The position numbers and the translations under genes are program-made. Of a stretch of DNA of 64,000 nucleotides, positions 16,799 to 25,649 are shown piece after piece. The notes beneath the pieces are model-generated. The model made no database searches and was not told the origin of the DNA. It saw nothing but the letters and a program-made list of their open reading frames with translations. The stretch is from Brucella grignonensis (GTDB lineage Bacteria; Pseudomonadota; Alphaproteobacteria; Rhizobiales; Rhizobiaceae): positions 124,001 through 188,000 of the forward strand of contig NZ_NNRL01000148.1 in the NCBI RefSeq assembly GCF_002252505.1, given 5' to 3'. The number at the start of each line of letters is the position of its first letter. The first letter of the stretch is position 1.

Positions 16799-18127
16799 TT
16801 AGCCCCAGTTTTCGATGCGGAGTTTTGAACCGTCAGAGAAGCGTGAAATATGGAACGGCAACGGATCGACAACTGGCGTTTCACCGCTGACCATATCTGC
16901 AACCAATCGTCCTGCACCGGGGCCGATGCCAAAGCCATGCCCGGAAAAACCTGTGGCAATGATTAACCCATCAATGCCGGGCAGGGGAGAGATGACCGGA
17001 ATAACATCCGGCATAGTGTCTATGAGACCAGCCCACTCCTGGGCAATTGTTGCAGATGCAAAGGATGGAATAGCGGCCTTGAGTTTAGCCAACACTGCCG
17101 CATTTGCAGCACGGTGCGGCTCAGGATCAAGCACGCGGATTTTTTCAAAGACCGAGACCTGATCTGCTGGTCGGAGCCTCCACTGGAAAGCTTCTTCAAA
17201 AAAGCGCTCGCCAAAACGGAAGCGCAGGGATTTCCATTCGGTTGAAAGCGACGGAAGGAAATCGCGGAAGAAACGGAAACTGTCTGGCACGATATCCGCA
17301 ATAGAGCCGCCGAGGCTTGCGACCGTATAACCGCCATCAAGCCGCTTGCGCAATGCAAAGTCCGAAAACGCAACTGCCGGATCGACATTTGCTTCAATAG
17401 GGGCAGTGCGGAACACCGATGATTTTACTTTGAGTTGCGGAAGGCGAGCCTTGAAATCTGATATGATCAACCGCGACCAGGCCCCGCCTGCAACGACTAT
17501 CGCCTCACAGGCAACGCGGCCTTTCTCGGTGAGGACTGCCGAAACGCGACCATTGGTTGTCTCTATGCCGCGCACCGCGCAGTTTTGCAAAATGACGGCA
17601 CCCAGCTCCTGCGCTTTGGCGGCAAAGGCTGGCACAGCTTTCTGTGGCTCTGCACGCCCGTCGAGTGGGGTGATCATGCCGCCTTTGAGCTGACGCGTGA
17701 GTCCGGGAGTAAGGCTGGCCACCTGTTTGCTGCTTAAGAGTTCTGTCTCGATGCCGTGCTCGCCCGCGATTTTAATCCATTGGGCGTAGCGCTCGACTTC
17801 CTCTTCTTTCTCGGCGGTATAAGCGATGCCGGTGATGCGAAAACCGGTTTCGCGGCCCACACGTTCATTCATACCTTCCCAGAGGCGCATACTCTCGACA
17901 ATCAGCGGCATTTCCCGACTATCGCGACCAGTCCGGCGGCACCAGCCCCAATTGCGACTTGATTGCTCGCCTGCAATTTCACCTTTCTCAAACAGAGCGA
18001 CAGGTATCCCGCGCTCGGCCAGGAAAAGGGCTGTCGATACTCCGATCACACCACCACCGATAATGGCCACCTTCGTTCCCTGTGGCAAACGCTCAGCGGT
18101 TGCCACCTTGTCGGTGATCGGCCCCAT
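16799..18127 (-). CDS. FAD-dependent amine/amino-acid oxidoreductase (DadA/DAO family)
   Basis: A 442-residue flavoprotein with the dinucleotide-binding motif VAIIGGGVIGVSTALFLAERG at about residues 20-40. Family features follow: SSRNWGWCRR near 57, a VVAGGAWS segment, and the C-terminal ATGFSGHGFGIGPGAGRLVADM FAD-binding region. Such enzymes deaminate D-amino acids, glycine betaine derivatives or polyamines; which one is not determinable. It is divergent from an Fe(III)-type ABC importer with about 200 bp between. No regulator lies nearby. Confidence 0.85.
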   Translation of the reverse strand: MGPITDKVATAERLPQGTKVAIIGGGVIGVSTALFLAERGIPVALFEKGEIAGEQSSRNWGWCRRTGRDSREMPLIVESMRLWEGMNERVGRETGFRITGIAYTAEKEEEVERYAQWIKIAGEHGIETELLSSKQVASLTPGLTRQLKGGMITPLDGRAEPQKAVPAFAAKAQELGAVILQNCAVRGIETTNGRVSAVLTEKGRVACEAIVVAGGAWSRLIISDFKARLPQLKVKSSVFRTAPIEANVDPAVAFSDFALRKRLDGGYTVASLGGSIADIVPDSFRFFRDFLPSLSTEWKSLRFRFGERFFEEAFQWRLRPADQVSVFEKIRVLDPEPHRAANAAVLAKLKAAIPSFASATIAQEWAGLIDTMPDVIPVISPLPGIDGLIIATGFSGHGFGIGPGAGRLVADMVSGETPVVDPLPFHISRFSDGSKLRIENWG

Positions 18128-18335
18128 GATCAGACTCCTGCAATGCGAATATCGAATTTAGACGGAAGCAACATTGCGCGATTTGCAAGCTTATTCAACT
18201 GGATAGTGCAGCAAATTATTGCGTCTTCAAGCGTGTTTCTGAAAATGCCTGACACCTTTGGTCGGGTTTTATTGGCAAAGTCGTTCAAGTGCATTTATAT
18301 GCGGTTCGATGATAACAAGACTCTCGGCCTCATCT

Positions 18336-19430
18336 ATGGACGCACGCACGCAAAAAGACACCAGGCTTGGTGAAGATACGACTCCAGCGCTAACGCTTTC
18401 GGGCATTAGTCGCCAATTTGGAATAGTGCGTGCCGTTGATGATATTTCGCTTGATGTTCAGCAGGGAGAGATCATCTGTCTTGTCGGTCATTCTGGCTGC
18501 GGCAAGACCTCGCTTTTGCGGATTATTGCAGGGATCGATGCGCCGGACGAAGGTCAGCTTGCCATGGGTGGCAAGACGCTGGTCAGCTCCTCCATCTTTG
18601 TGGAACCAGAAAAACGCAATATAGGCGTGGTGTTTCAGGATTATGCGTTGTTTCCCCATCTGACCGTGAGGGAAAATGTGCTGTTCGGTTTGCGCGGGAT
18701 GCGCAAAGACGAGGCGAAAGCACGAGTTGATGAGTTGCTCGCGCTGGTTGGCCTTGCCTCGATGGCGGATCGCTATCCGCATATGCTTTCGGGTGGCGAG
18801 CAACAGCGGGTCGCACTTATCAGAGCACTGGCACCAAAGCCTGATCTTCTGCTGATGGATGAACCTTTTTCCAATCTTGATCGCGGTTTGCGTGCCCGTG
18901 TGAGAAGCGAGACGATTGCTTTGCTTCGCGCATTGGGTACGCCGGTCATTATCGTCACGCATGAGGCCGAAGAGGCATTGTCCACAGGCGATCGCGTTGT
19001 ACTGATGCGCTCTGGAAAGATCGTTCAGGCTGGTTCTGCGCGCGAACTTCATAACCAGCCTGCAACGCGTTATGCCGCCGACTTCTTCTGCGATTTCAAT
19101 GCTCTTGAAGGCAAGGTGAACGGTTGTGTCGTCCAAACGCCTGTCGGAGTATTCATGCTTCCGGCGGATATACGATTGGACGGAGATGTTGCTGTCTATC
19201 TACGTCCACGGGATATCGAGGTCGTATCTTGTGGGGCGTCTGTAAAAGATAGATTGAACGGTCGTATCGAAAACCGCATCTATTTGGGCGAAACAGAGGA
19301 GCTTGCCGTTCGACTGAATCAACAGGACTTCTGTCTTCGTGTTCGAACGGATCAGCATGTTGCGGACGATGCAGCGTATGTCACGATACAGATCGACTGG
19401 AGTAAAGCGCTGATTTTCCCAAAAAAATGA
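18336..19430 (+). CDS. ABC importer ATPase, Fe(III)-type (FbpC/FutC-like)
   Basis: A 364-residue cytoplasmic ATPase. Walker A is GHSGCGKTS, the Q-loop is VFQDYALFPHLT, the signature is LSGGEQQR, Walker B is LLLMDEP and the switch is VTHEAEEA, with a TOBE domain at the C-terminus. I start it at ATG 18336 (MDARTQKD); the codon at 18258 would add an unrelated 26-residue leader. It is followed by the binding-protein and two-domain permease genes, together making a complete Fbp-like importer. The substrate assignment follows the partners. Confidence 0.9.
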   Translation: MDARTQKDTRLGEDTTPALTLSGISRQFGIVRAVDDISLDVQQGEIICLVGHSGCGKTSLLRIIAGIDAPDEGQLAMGGKTLVSSSIFVEPEKRNIGVVFQDYALFPHLTVRENVLFGLRGMRKDEAKARVDELLALVGLASMADRYPHMLSGGEQQRVALIRALAPKPDLLLMDEPFSNLDRGLRARVRSETIALLRALGTPVIIVTHEAEEALSTGDRVVLMRSGKIVQAGSARELHNQPATRYAADFFCDFNALEGKVNGCVVQTPVGVFMLPADIRLDGDVAVYLRPRDIEVVSCGASVKDRLNGRIENRIYLGETEELAVRLNQQDFCLRVRTDQHVADDAAYVTIQIDWSKALIFPKK

Positions 19431-19507
19431 GTAAATAACTCATATTTCTCAGTGCGAATTGTTGACCCCGATGTACCACTTCCTATAATCTGACTGCATT
19501 ACTCATA
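19427..19507 (+). promoter_or_regulatory. promoter and inverted repeat before the iron-binding protein gene
   Basis: A perfect palindrome ATGAGT-AAATA-ACTCAT (19427-19443) overlaps the ATPase stop codon. The half ACTCATA recurs at 19501. Between them, TTGACC (19462-19467), a 16-bp spacer and TATAAT (19484-19489) make a good sigma-70 promoter. The binding-protein gene can therefore be transcribed separately from the ATPase gene. I could not match the palindrome to a known Irr or RirA box. Confidence 0.55.
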
Positions 19508-19539
19508 GTTTCAAATGAATAAAATTATTCGGAGGTAAA

Positions 19540-20556
19540 ATGCCTAAGATCGCGCGTGCTGGATTGGCTCTAATGGCAGCGACGTTTCTCTCAGGTGCAG
19601 CGAATGCAAATGAGGTGAACATTTATACGACGCGTGAGCCTGGTTTGATCCAGCCTCTGCTGGATGCCTATAAGGAAAAGACGGGCACCACCGTCAATAC
19701 CGTTTTCCTGAAAGATGGCCTTGCCGAGCGTGTTGCATCTGAAGGCGAAAAATCGCCTGCCGATATTCTGATGACGGTCGATGCAGGCAATCTGGTTGAT
19801 CTCGTCGACAAGGGCCTTACCCAGCCGGTCGATTCTCAAGCTCTGAAAGATGCGGTGCCTGAACAGCTCCGCGATGCCAACGGTAACTGGTTTGGTCTGT
19901 CGATGCGCGCGCGCGTTGTTTATGCAGACAAGGATCTCGAACTCGACAAGATTACCTATGAAGAACTGTCTGACCCAAAGTGGAAAGGCAAGATCTGCAT
20001 TCGCGCCGGCCAGCATCCCTATAATACGGCTCTGATTGCCGATTACATCGCTCATCACGGTGCAGAAAAGACCGAAGAATGGCTGACTGGCCTCAAGGCC
20101 AATCTGGCGCGTAAGGCAGCCGGCGGTGATCGAGACGGCGCCAAGGATATTGTTGGCGGCATCTGCGATATCGCAGTCGCAAATTCCTATTATGTCGGTC
20201 TGATGCGCTCCGGTAAGGGGGGCGACGAGCAGAAGGCGTGGGGTGATGGCATCAAGGTCATCCTGCCAACCTTCCAGGATGGCGGAACGCAGGTAAACAT
20301 CAGCGGTGCAGCTGTTGCCAAGAATGCGCCAAACAAGGACGAAGCCGTCAAGCTTCTCGAATACCTTGCTTCGGACGACGCTCAGCAGCTTTATGCAAAG
20401 GCAAACTACGAGTATCCGGTCAAGGCAGGCGCTTCGGTTGATCCAATCGTTGCATCCTTCGGCGAACTGAAAATCGACAAGGTTCCGCTTTCGGAGATCG
20501 TAAAGCATCGCAAACAGGCCAGTGAACTGGTCGACAAAGTCGGCTTCGATAATTAA
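19540..20556 (+). CDS. Fe(III)-type ABC substrate-binding protein
   Basis: A periplasmic binding protein of 338 residues with a cleavable signal peptide (LALMAATFLSGAANA). The mature N-terminus EVNIYTTREPGLIQPLLDAY is typical of FbpA/FutA proteins. The NSYYVGLM segment at about 215 provides the paired tyrosines that coordinate ferric iron in the family. The start has GGAGG five bases upstream. It lies between the ATPase and permease genes and has its own promoter. Confidence 0.9.
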   Translation: MPKIARAGLALMAATFLSGAANANEVNIYTTREPGLIQPLLDAYKEKTGTTVNTVFLKDGLAERVASEGEKSPADILMTVDAGNLVDLVDKGLTQPVDSQALKDAVPEQLRDANGNWFGLSMRARVVYADKDLELDKITYEELSDPKWKGKICIRAGQHPYNTALIADYIAHHGAEKTEEWLTGLKANLARKAAGGDRDGAKDIVGGICDIAVANSYYVGLMRSGKGGDEQKAWGDGIKVILPTFQDGGTQVNISGAAVAKNAPNKDEAVKLLEYLASDDAQQLYAKANYEYPVKAGASVDPIVASFGELKIDKVPLSEIVKHRKQASELVDKVGFDN

Positions 20557-20579
20557 AAGCTGATTGACACTGTATAAGC

Positions 20580-20610
20580 AACGCCGGTGCAAAACCATTG
20601 CGCCGGCGTT
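20580..20610 (+). other. intercistronic hairpin after the binding-protein gene
   Basis: AACGCCGGTGCAA and TTGCGCCGGCGTT form a 13-bp stem (one G-U pair) with a five-base loop and no T-run. It lies between the binding-protein stop and the permease start. It is suited to protecting the upstream message or partly terminating transcription. Confidence 0.75.
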
Positions 20611-20626
20611 GTAACATGAGGAAAGC

Positions 20627-22315
20627 ATGCCGGAACCTGTGCAAGCCACATCGTCACCATTCATGCCTTATCGCACCCGTTCCGGGCGCAGCTGGTTGTG
20701 GTTTTCCGGGCTGATCGCGCTGTTGGTTTGCCTGCCTGTTCTGGCATTGGTTGTTGAAGCGTTTCGTGGCTCTTCCGGCTTTTGGGGCCATCTGTTTTCA
20801 ACGATTTTTGCGACAGCCTTCACTGATACGGTTATCTTGCTGGCTGGCGTCGGGTTCATCACAGCGCTGGTCGGTACGTCCGCTGCATGGCTTGTAACGG
20901 CTTATGATTTTCGTGGGCGTGGTGTGCTCGAATGGGCGCTTTTGCTACCCCTCGCGGTACCTACCTATATTATCGCCTACGCCTATCTCGATATCCTGCA
21001 TCCGATCGGGCCGATACAAAGCGCGATCCGCTTTGTGCTGGGCTATGAGACGCCACGTCAGTTCCGCTTGCCGGATATAAGATCGATGACCGGTTGCATT
21101 ATCCTGCTCGGCTTCGTTCTCTATCCTTATGTCTATATTCCGACGCGGGCGATGTTTCTCACACAGTCCGCCAGCCTCATTGAAGCAGCACGGACATTAG
21201 GCGTCAGCCGAAGAGGGATTTTCTGGCGTGTGGCATTACCGCTGGCGCGCCCCGCAGTGGCTGTCGGTGTAAGTCTTGCTTTGATGGAAACACTCAATGA
21301 TGTTGGTGCCGCCGAGTTTCTTGGCGTGCGGACGTTGACGGTTTCGATCTACACAACATGGGTCACGCGCTTTGATTTGCCGGGTGCCGCACAGCTGGCT
21401 TTGGCGCTTTTGCTACTGGTCGTGGCGCTTGTATCGATTGAGCGTTGGGCGCGACGCAAGCAACGTTTCTCGTCCAACATTCGTCATTCACGTGGGTTTG
21501 AGCCGCTTAAGGTAAGCGGGATCAAAGGTCTTTGGCTGTTTGTGTTCTGTGCTGCACCAATTATCGTTGGCTTCGTTATGCCTGCGACCTATCTCGCCCT
21601 CGAAGCAGTCAAACGTATGCGCTTTGCGGGCATATCTCCGCGTCTTGCCAGTGAAGCATTCAACACGGTGATACTGGCTTCGGTCGCAACCATTCTGGTT
21701 TTGTTGTTTGGCATGGTGGTGGCTTATGCGATGCGGCTCTTTCCCGGCACAGCATCGCGCTGGTTTTACCGCTTTTCGACGATGGGCTATGCAGCACCCG
21801 GGACCGTGATTGCAATCGGCATCATGATCGTTTCAGGTGCAGTTGATCGGCTAGTCGATGGCGTCTTCAGTTATTTCTTTGGTCTATCGACGGGGTTACT
21901 GCTGATCAGCACAGGCGCCGCCATTATCTACGCTTATGCGGCGCGCTTTCTGGCAATTTCTGCCGGAGGCATAGATGCGGGGCTCGAACGTATTCCACAA
22001 TCGCTCGATCATGCTTCGCGCACGCTGGGGCGAGGAGTTACTACAACCTTCTTCCAGGTACACCTGCCGCTTTCCAAAACGGCAATCGTTGCCGCTGGGC
22101 TTTTGGTGTTTGTCGATTGTGTGAAAGAACTACCTGCAACACTTCTGTTGCGCCCGCTCAATATTGAGACTTTTGCTACCCATCTTTATGGCGAAGCCGC
22201 GCGTGGAACCTACGAAGAGGCTTCGGTTGCAGCATTAGCAATTGTGGCAGTCGGCATATTGCCGGTTATTCTGCTTGCGCGTGTCGGGCGCCGTTTGGGC
22301 AGCCGACAGAGTTAA
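20627..22315 (+). CDS. Fe(III)-type ABC permease, two fused membrane domains
   Basis: A 562-residue FbpB/FutB-like permease with two BPD_transp_1 domains. The EAA loops are visible as EAARTLGVSRRGIFWRVALP (about 190) and the equivalent HASRTLGRGVTTTFFQVHLP (about 465). Roughly 12 hydrophobic segments are distributed in two sets. It follows the binding-protein gene by 70 bp and completes the importer. Confidence 0.9.
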   Translation: MPEPVQATSSPFMPYRTRSGRSWLWFSGLIALLVCLPVLALVVEAFRGSSGFWGHLFSTIFATAFTDTVILLAGVGFITALVGTSAAWLVTAYDFRGRGVLEWALLLPLAVPTYIIAYAYLDILHPIGPIQSAIRFVLGYETPRQFRLPDIRSMTGCIILLGFVLYPYVYIPTRAMFLTQSASLIEAARTLGVSRRGIFWRVALPLARPAVAVGVSLALMETLNDVGAAEFLGVRTLTVSIYTTWVTRFDLPGAAQLALALLLLVVALVSIERWARRKQRFSSNIRHSRGFEPLKVSGIKGLWLFVFCAAPIIVGFVMPATYLALEAVKRMRFAGISPRLASEAFNTVILASVATILVLLFGMVVAYAMRLFPGTASRWFYRFSTMGYAAPGTVIAIGIMIVSGAVDRLVDGVFSYFFGLSTGLLLISTGAAIIYAYAARFLAISAGGIDAGLERIPQSLDHASRTLGRGVTTTFFQVHLPLSKTAIVAAGLLVFVDCVKELPATLLLRPLNIETFATHLYGEAARGTYEEASVAALAIVAVGILPVILLARVGRRLGSRQS

Positions 22316-22649
22316 CAGCGGAAGTTCTGCAATATCAAATTGTTACAAAGCCGTTATGTATCGCGACTTTAACGCAGCCATACTTGCCTGCTTCCGAAGT
22401 TCCATAAATCCAAAAAATCCAGCTCTATCAAGGGCTTTGGAGTGGTGCGTCGATGCGGCCTGGTCCAGATAGCTCAATGATTTCAACACGATATTTCGCG
22501 TGAACGCAATAATATGTGACTGTATTCTGAAGGGGTTTCCATGCTTCTACCACGTTGAAGCCACAAAGCGAAAGCTGAATGGGCACATGGAAACAACGTC
22601 CCGGATTTAGACACGATAGCCATACGGGCTGGTCTTATAAATTACGGGC
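22316..22649 (+). other. 334-bp non-coding stretch with a possible structured RNA at 22535-22594
   Basis: No convincing gene lies here. At 22535-22543 and 22586-22594, GTTTCCATG and CATGGAAAC can pair over 9 bp. The enclosed 42 bases can form CTTC/GAAG (22544-22560) and AGC-GAAA-GCT (22567-22576), the latter with a GNRA tetraloop, giving a three-way junction. It lies 55 bp before the small membrane protein gene. I cannot match it to a known RNA family. Confidence 0.35.
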
Positions 22650-23030
22650 ATGACTTGGATGATGAAAACAATGCTGGATACGCAACAATGGCTCCCGGTC
22701 GAGTTGCTGAATATTGGTTTGGCTGCCGCCGTTTTCTTCGCCTGCCTTGTGCACTCTTTGTGGAAGGCGGTCTTTGATGAACTCAACCCCGTTTTCTGGC
22801 GCCGCACTGCGGCAGTTCTTTGGGCGGGTGTTGTTATTGTCGCTCTGAGCAGCGGAATTGAAAGCTTCAACTGGCCAATGATTGTTGGTTGGCTGATGGT
22901 GGCTGGCGGCGTCGCTGCAACAGCGATCCGTACAGGTATGGGCTATTATCGCCAATATTCGGCGCATAATGTGCGCCGTACCAAGTTCACAAATCCGCGC
23001 TTTTCTGGCCCGCGCTTTTTCGGACGGTGA
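22650..23030 (+). CDS. small membrane protein of unknown function
   Basis: A 126-residue protein with three likely membrane segments (about 18-38, 52-70 and 76-94) and a basic C-terminal tail containing VRRTKF and PRFSGPRFFGR. Starts at 22650, 22662 or 22671 are possible. Codon use resembles the neighbours. I do not recognise the family. No operon partner lies downstream on the same strand. Confidence 0.6.
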   Translation: MTWMMKTMLDTQQWLPVELLNIGLAAAVFFACLVHSLWKAVFDELNPVFWRRTAAVLWAGVVIVALSSGIESFNWPMIVGWLMVAGGVAATAIRTGMGYYRQYSAHNVRRTKFTNPRFSGPRFFGR

Positions 23031-23099
23031 TAGCCATGTTTACAAAGACTGTTCAAATGCCTTTGCGGCAACACCGTCCGCATAGTCTGCGTTCGTTTT

Positions 23100-23444
23100 T
23101 TATCCGCGCTTTTGGCTCTGCACGATACCGTAAATATTCGTAGAACGCGCGCCCGAGCGGCAATAGCCCAGAATAGGGCCTTCGGCCTCAGCGAGAGCAG
23201 AGGCCATCTCATCGACATTCTCTTGGGTCAGCTGGCCGCCAACAACCGGAATGTAGTAGGTCTTGATGCCAGCCTTTTCTGCGACTTTGGCAACTTCGGC
23301 AAAGCTCGGCTGATCATCGCCACCTTCGCCATCGGGGCGATTGCAGATGATCGTCTGGAAGCCTTCTGCTGCAATATCACGGACGTCATCCGGCGAGATT
23401 TGTCCAGTGACTGAGTAATTGTCATCGATCTGCCGAATATCCAT
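23100..23444 (-). CDS. DUF442 / TIGR01244-family phosphatase-like protein
   Basis: A 114-residue protein of the dual-specificity-phosphatase-like DUF442 family, often found with sulfide- or biofilm-related genes. The catalytic loop GYCRSGARS lies near the C-terminus (Cys about 98), and the N-terminus MDIRQIDDNYSVTGQIS is typical. I start it at ATG 23444; the reading frame is open further upstream to 23870 but that part is antisense to fdhD. It is divergent from fdhD with about 165 bp between. Its physiological substrate is unknown. Confidence 0.85.
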   Translation of the reverse strand: MDIRQIDDNYSVTGQISPDDVRDIAAEGFQTIICNRPDGEGGDDQPSFAEVAKVAEKAGIKTYYIPVVGGQLTQENVDEMASALAEAEGPILGYCRSGARSTNIYGIVQSQKRG

Positions 23445-23609
23445 CGTCTTTTCACCTATAATATAAGTTGCCGAAAGGCTCATTTCCGGTTGGCTGGTAT
23501 AGCTTGTTATCGGCTTGATCCGCAAGTCTTGAGCCGCTGGACTTGCCTGCTGCAGAGGTGTTGGATAGTAATTCCACATGAGGGCAGAAACCATAGGCGG
23601 CGGAACGAC

Positions 23610-24419
23610 ATGACGATGCAGAACATCAGCCAAAGTGTTCCGCGTCTTGCTCGTCGTGAAACCGGTTTTCACGAGAGCAACCGTGACGTTCCGGAAGAAG
23701 TGCCCGTAGCCATGAGCTATAATGGCACGACGCATGCTGTCATGATGGCCACGCCCAATGATCTCGAAGATTTTGCAGTGGGTTTCAGCCTGACTGAAGG
23801 TATCATTTCCAACATCTCTGAAATCGAAGATTTGCGCATTGAGATCTTTGAAAAAGGCATTGATGTTCAAATGCGACTGGCTGTGCAGCCGGGCGATGCG
23901 CTTGCCGCTCGTCGCCGCTTTATGGCCGGGCCAGTTGGCTGTGGCTTGTGCGGAATCGATTCCATTGATCAGGCTTTGCGACCGCTATCGGCGTTGTCAG
24001 CTGACAGTTTACGGTTCAAATCCGGATCGATCATTGCCGCTATGGGCGCTTTGGGTGGTTCGCAGAAGTTGAATGCAGAAACGCGGGCTGTGCATGGTGC
24101 GGGCTTCTATATTCCAGGCGAGGGGCTTTTTGCCGTTCGCGAGGATGTCGGACGGCACAATGCTTTAGATAAGCTTATCGGCGCAATGGCGCGTGCTGAC
24201 CGGCCTGCGGAGAAAGGTTTGGTGGCGATTACGAGCCGTGTCTCAGTCGAGATGGTCCAGAAGGCTGTTATTCTCGGCGTACCACTGCTTGCAGCGATTT
24301 CAGCGCCAACAGCGCTTGCCATTCGCACAGCAGACGAAACCAATCTAACGCTCGTAGCGCTTGTCAGAGGCGATGATTTCGACGTCTATGCTCATCCTGA
24401 GCGTATCGTAAGCGAATAG
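23610..24419 (+). CDS. fdhD: formate dehydrogenase accessory sulfurtransferase FdhD
   Basis: FdhD transfers sulfur from a cysteine desulfurase to the molybdenum cofactor of formate dehydrogenase. The conserved cysteine loop is GCGLCGIDS at about residue 110. Other family segments are NDLEDFAVGFSLTEGII (about 50), REDVGRHNALDKLIG (about 175) and SRVSVEMVQKA (about 205). I start it at ATG 23610 (MTMQNIS), giving 269 residues, because the frame upstream of it overlaps the DUF442 promoter region. No formate dehydrogenase genes are in the window. Confidence 0.92.
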   Translation: MTMQNISQSVPRLARRETGFHESNRDVPEEVPVAMSYNGTTHAVMMATPNDLEDFAVGFSLTEGIISNISEIEDLRIEIFEKGIDVQMRLAVQPGDALAARRRFMAGPVGCGLCGIDSIDQALRPLSALSADSLRFKSGSIIAAMGALGGSQKLNAETRAVHGAGFYIPGEGLFAVREDVGRHNALDKLIGAMARADRPAEKGLVAITSRVSVEMVQKAVILGVPLLAAISAPTALAIRTADETNLTLVALVRGDDFDVYAHPERIVSE

Positions 24420-24453
24420 CCGACCTCGCAATCGCAAGGCCAGCCAATCTTTA

Positions 24454-24945
<492 letters not shown>

Positions 24946-25010
24946 CTAGAATCAGGGCGCACAAAGGAACGCGAGCCACGCCGAATTAAGCGCAACCAAA
25001 CATTCTTTCG

Positions 25011-25168
25011 CTCTCTTCCATCCGGACTTTAACCGTCGGCTCCGGCATCTCACCGGATCTGCTGACCCTGAAACAAACAGCCGAATCGACTTTCCATCGC
25101 AGGCGCTCGCGGGCTCAAAGATCGCTCTTCATACCGCCGGTGGGGAGTTTCACCCCGCCCCGAGAACA
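25011..25168 (-). promoter_or_regulatory. FMN riboswitch (RFN element)
   Basis: Read on the minus strand, the element begins with CTCGGGGCGGGGTGAAACTC, continues with CCCACCGGCGGT and GAGCCCGCGAGCGCC, then AGATCCGGTGAGATGCCGGA, and ends with AAAGTCCGGATGGAAGAGAG. These are the conserved blocks of the six-helix RFN aptamer. It is about 80 bp upstream of the ribH2 start. FMN binding should lower ribH2 expression. Confidence 0.95.
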
Positions 25169-25424
25169 AACCCGCACACCATTGTGCGAGCGACTGGAAA
25201 TTATGCATTCCGGCGGATAATGTCTAGTCTGTTCACAGTAATTTTATACTACCTTAAAAAGCACAACGCGTTGCGTTTTGCCGATTTTCCGAACTAAGCA
25301 ACGTTTTGTCATCAGAAATATGGTGAATGAACCAAGTATTTAATTTTACTGGGATATTTGGTCAATTTTTTCAACCATCGACACGCTTGAATTGAATGTC
25401 TCGATTTTTCTCATCTAATCCATA

Positions 25425-25508
25425 TTGACACATATCCCGTATTTGAGCCTATCCTAAGAACACATCTTGTCTTGCAGATGATTTTCATTCAAAAAAGACA
25501 ACGTTGTC
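25425..25508 (+). promoter_or_regulatory. glucose-importer promoter with a LacI-family operator
   Basis: TTGACA (25425-25430) and TATCCT (25450-25455), 19 bp apart, are a possible sigma-70 promoter. Downstream, GACAACGTTGTC (25497-25508) is a perfect 12-bp CG-centred palindrome of the LacI/GalR type. A second CG-centred palindrome, CAACGCGTTG, lies at 25264-25273. The rest of 25169-25649 holds only the riboswitch promoter side and the gtsA leader. No LacI-family gene is in the window. Confidence 0.6.
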
Positions 25509-25649
25509 AATCGCAGAAGGAGCTGCGAGAAACACAGTGGGATGGAGGTCTCAAAGCAGATTGAACGATCTTCTGGGTGTGCGGGCCTGATGCCTGACGA
25601 CAGCATCCGACGAAATTTTGTTTTGTAGAGTTCTACGGGAGGTAGACAC

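Noticed and set aside
18128..18335. Search for an Irr or RirA box between the FAD oxidoreductase and the iron importer ATPase
   Set aside because: No sequence matching the iron boxes I know could be recognised by eye.
19591..20664. A 357-codon open frame on the minus strand
   Set aside because: It is antisense to the iron-binding-protein gene, which has a signal peptide, ribosome-binding site and promoter. The antisense product has no recognisable motif.
23445..23870. Upstream extension of the DUF442 reading frame to 256 residues
   Set aside because: The extra part is antisense to the start of fdhD and does not resemble the family; the normal family start is at 23444.
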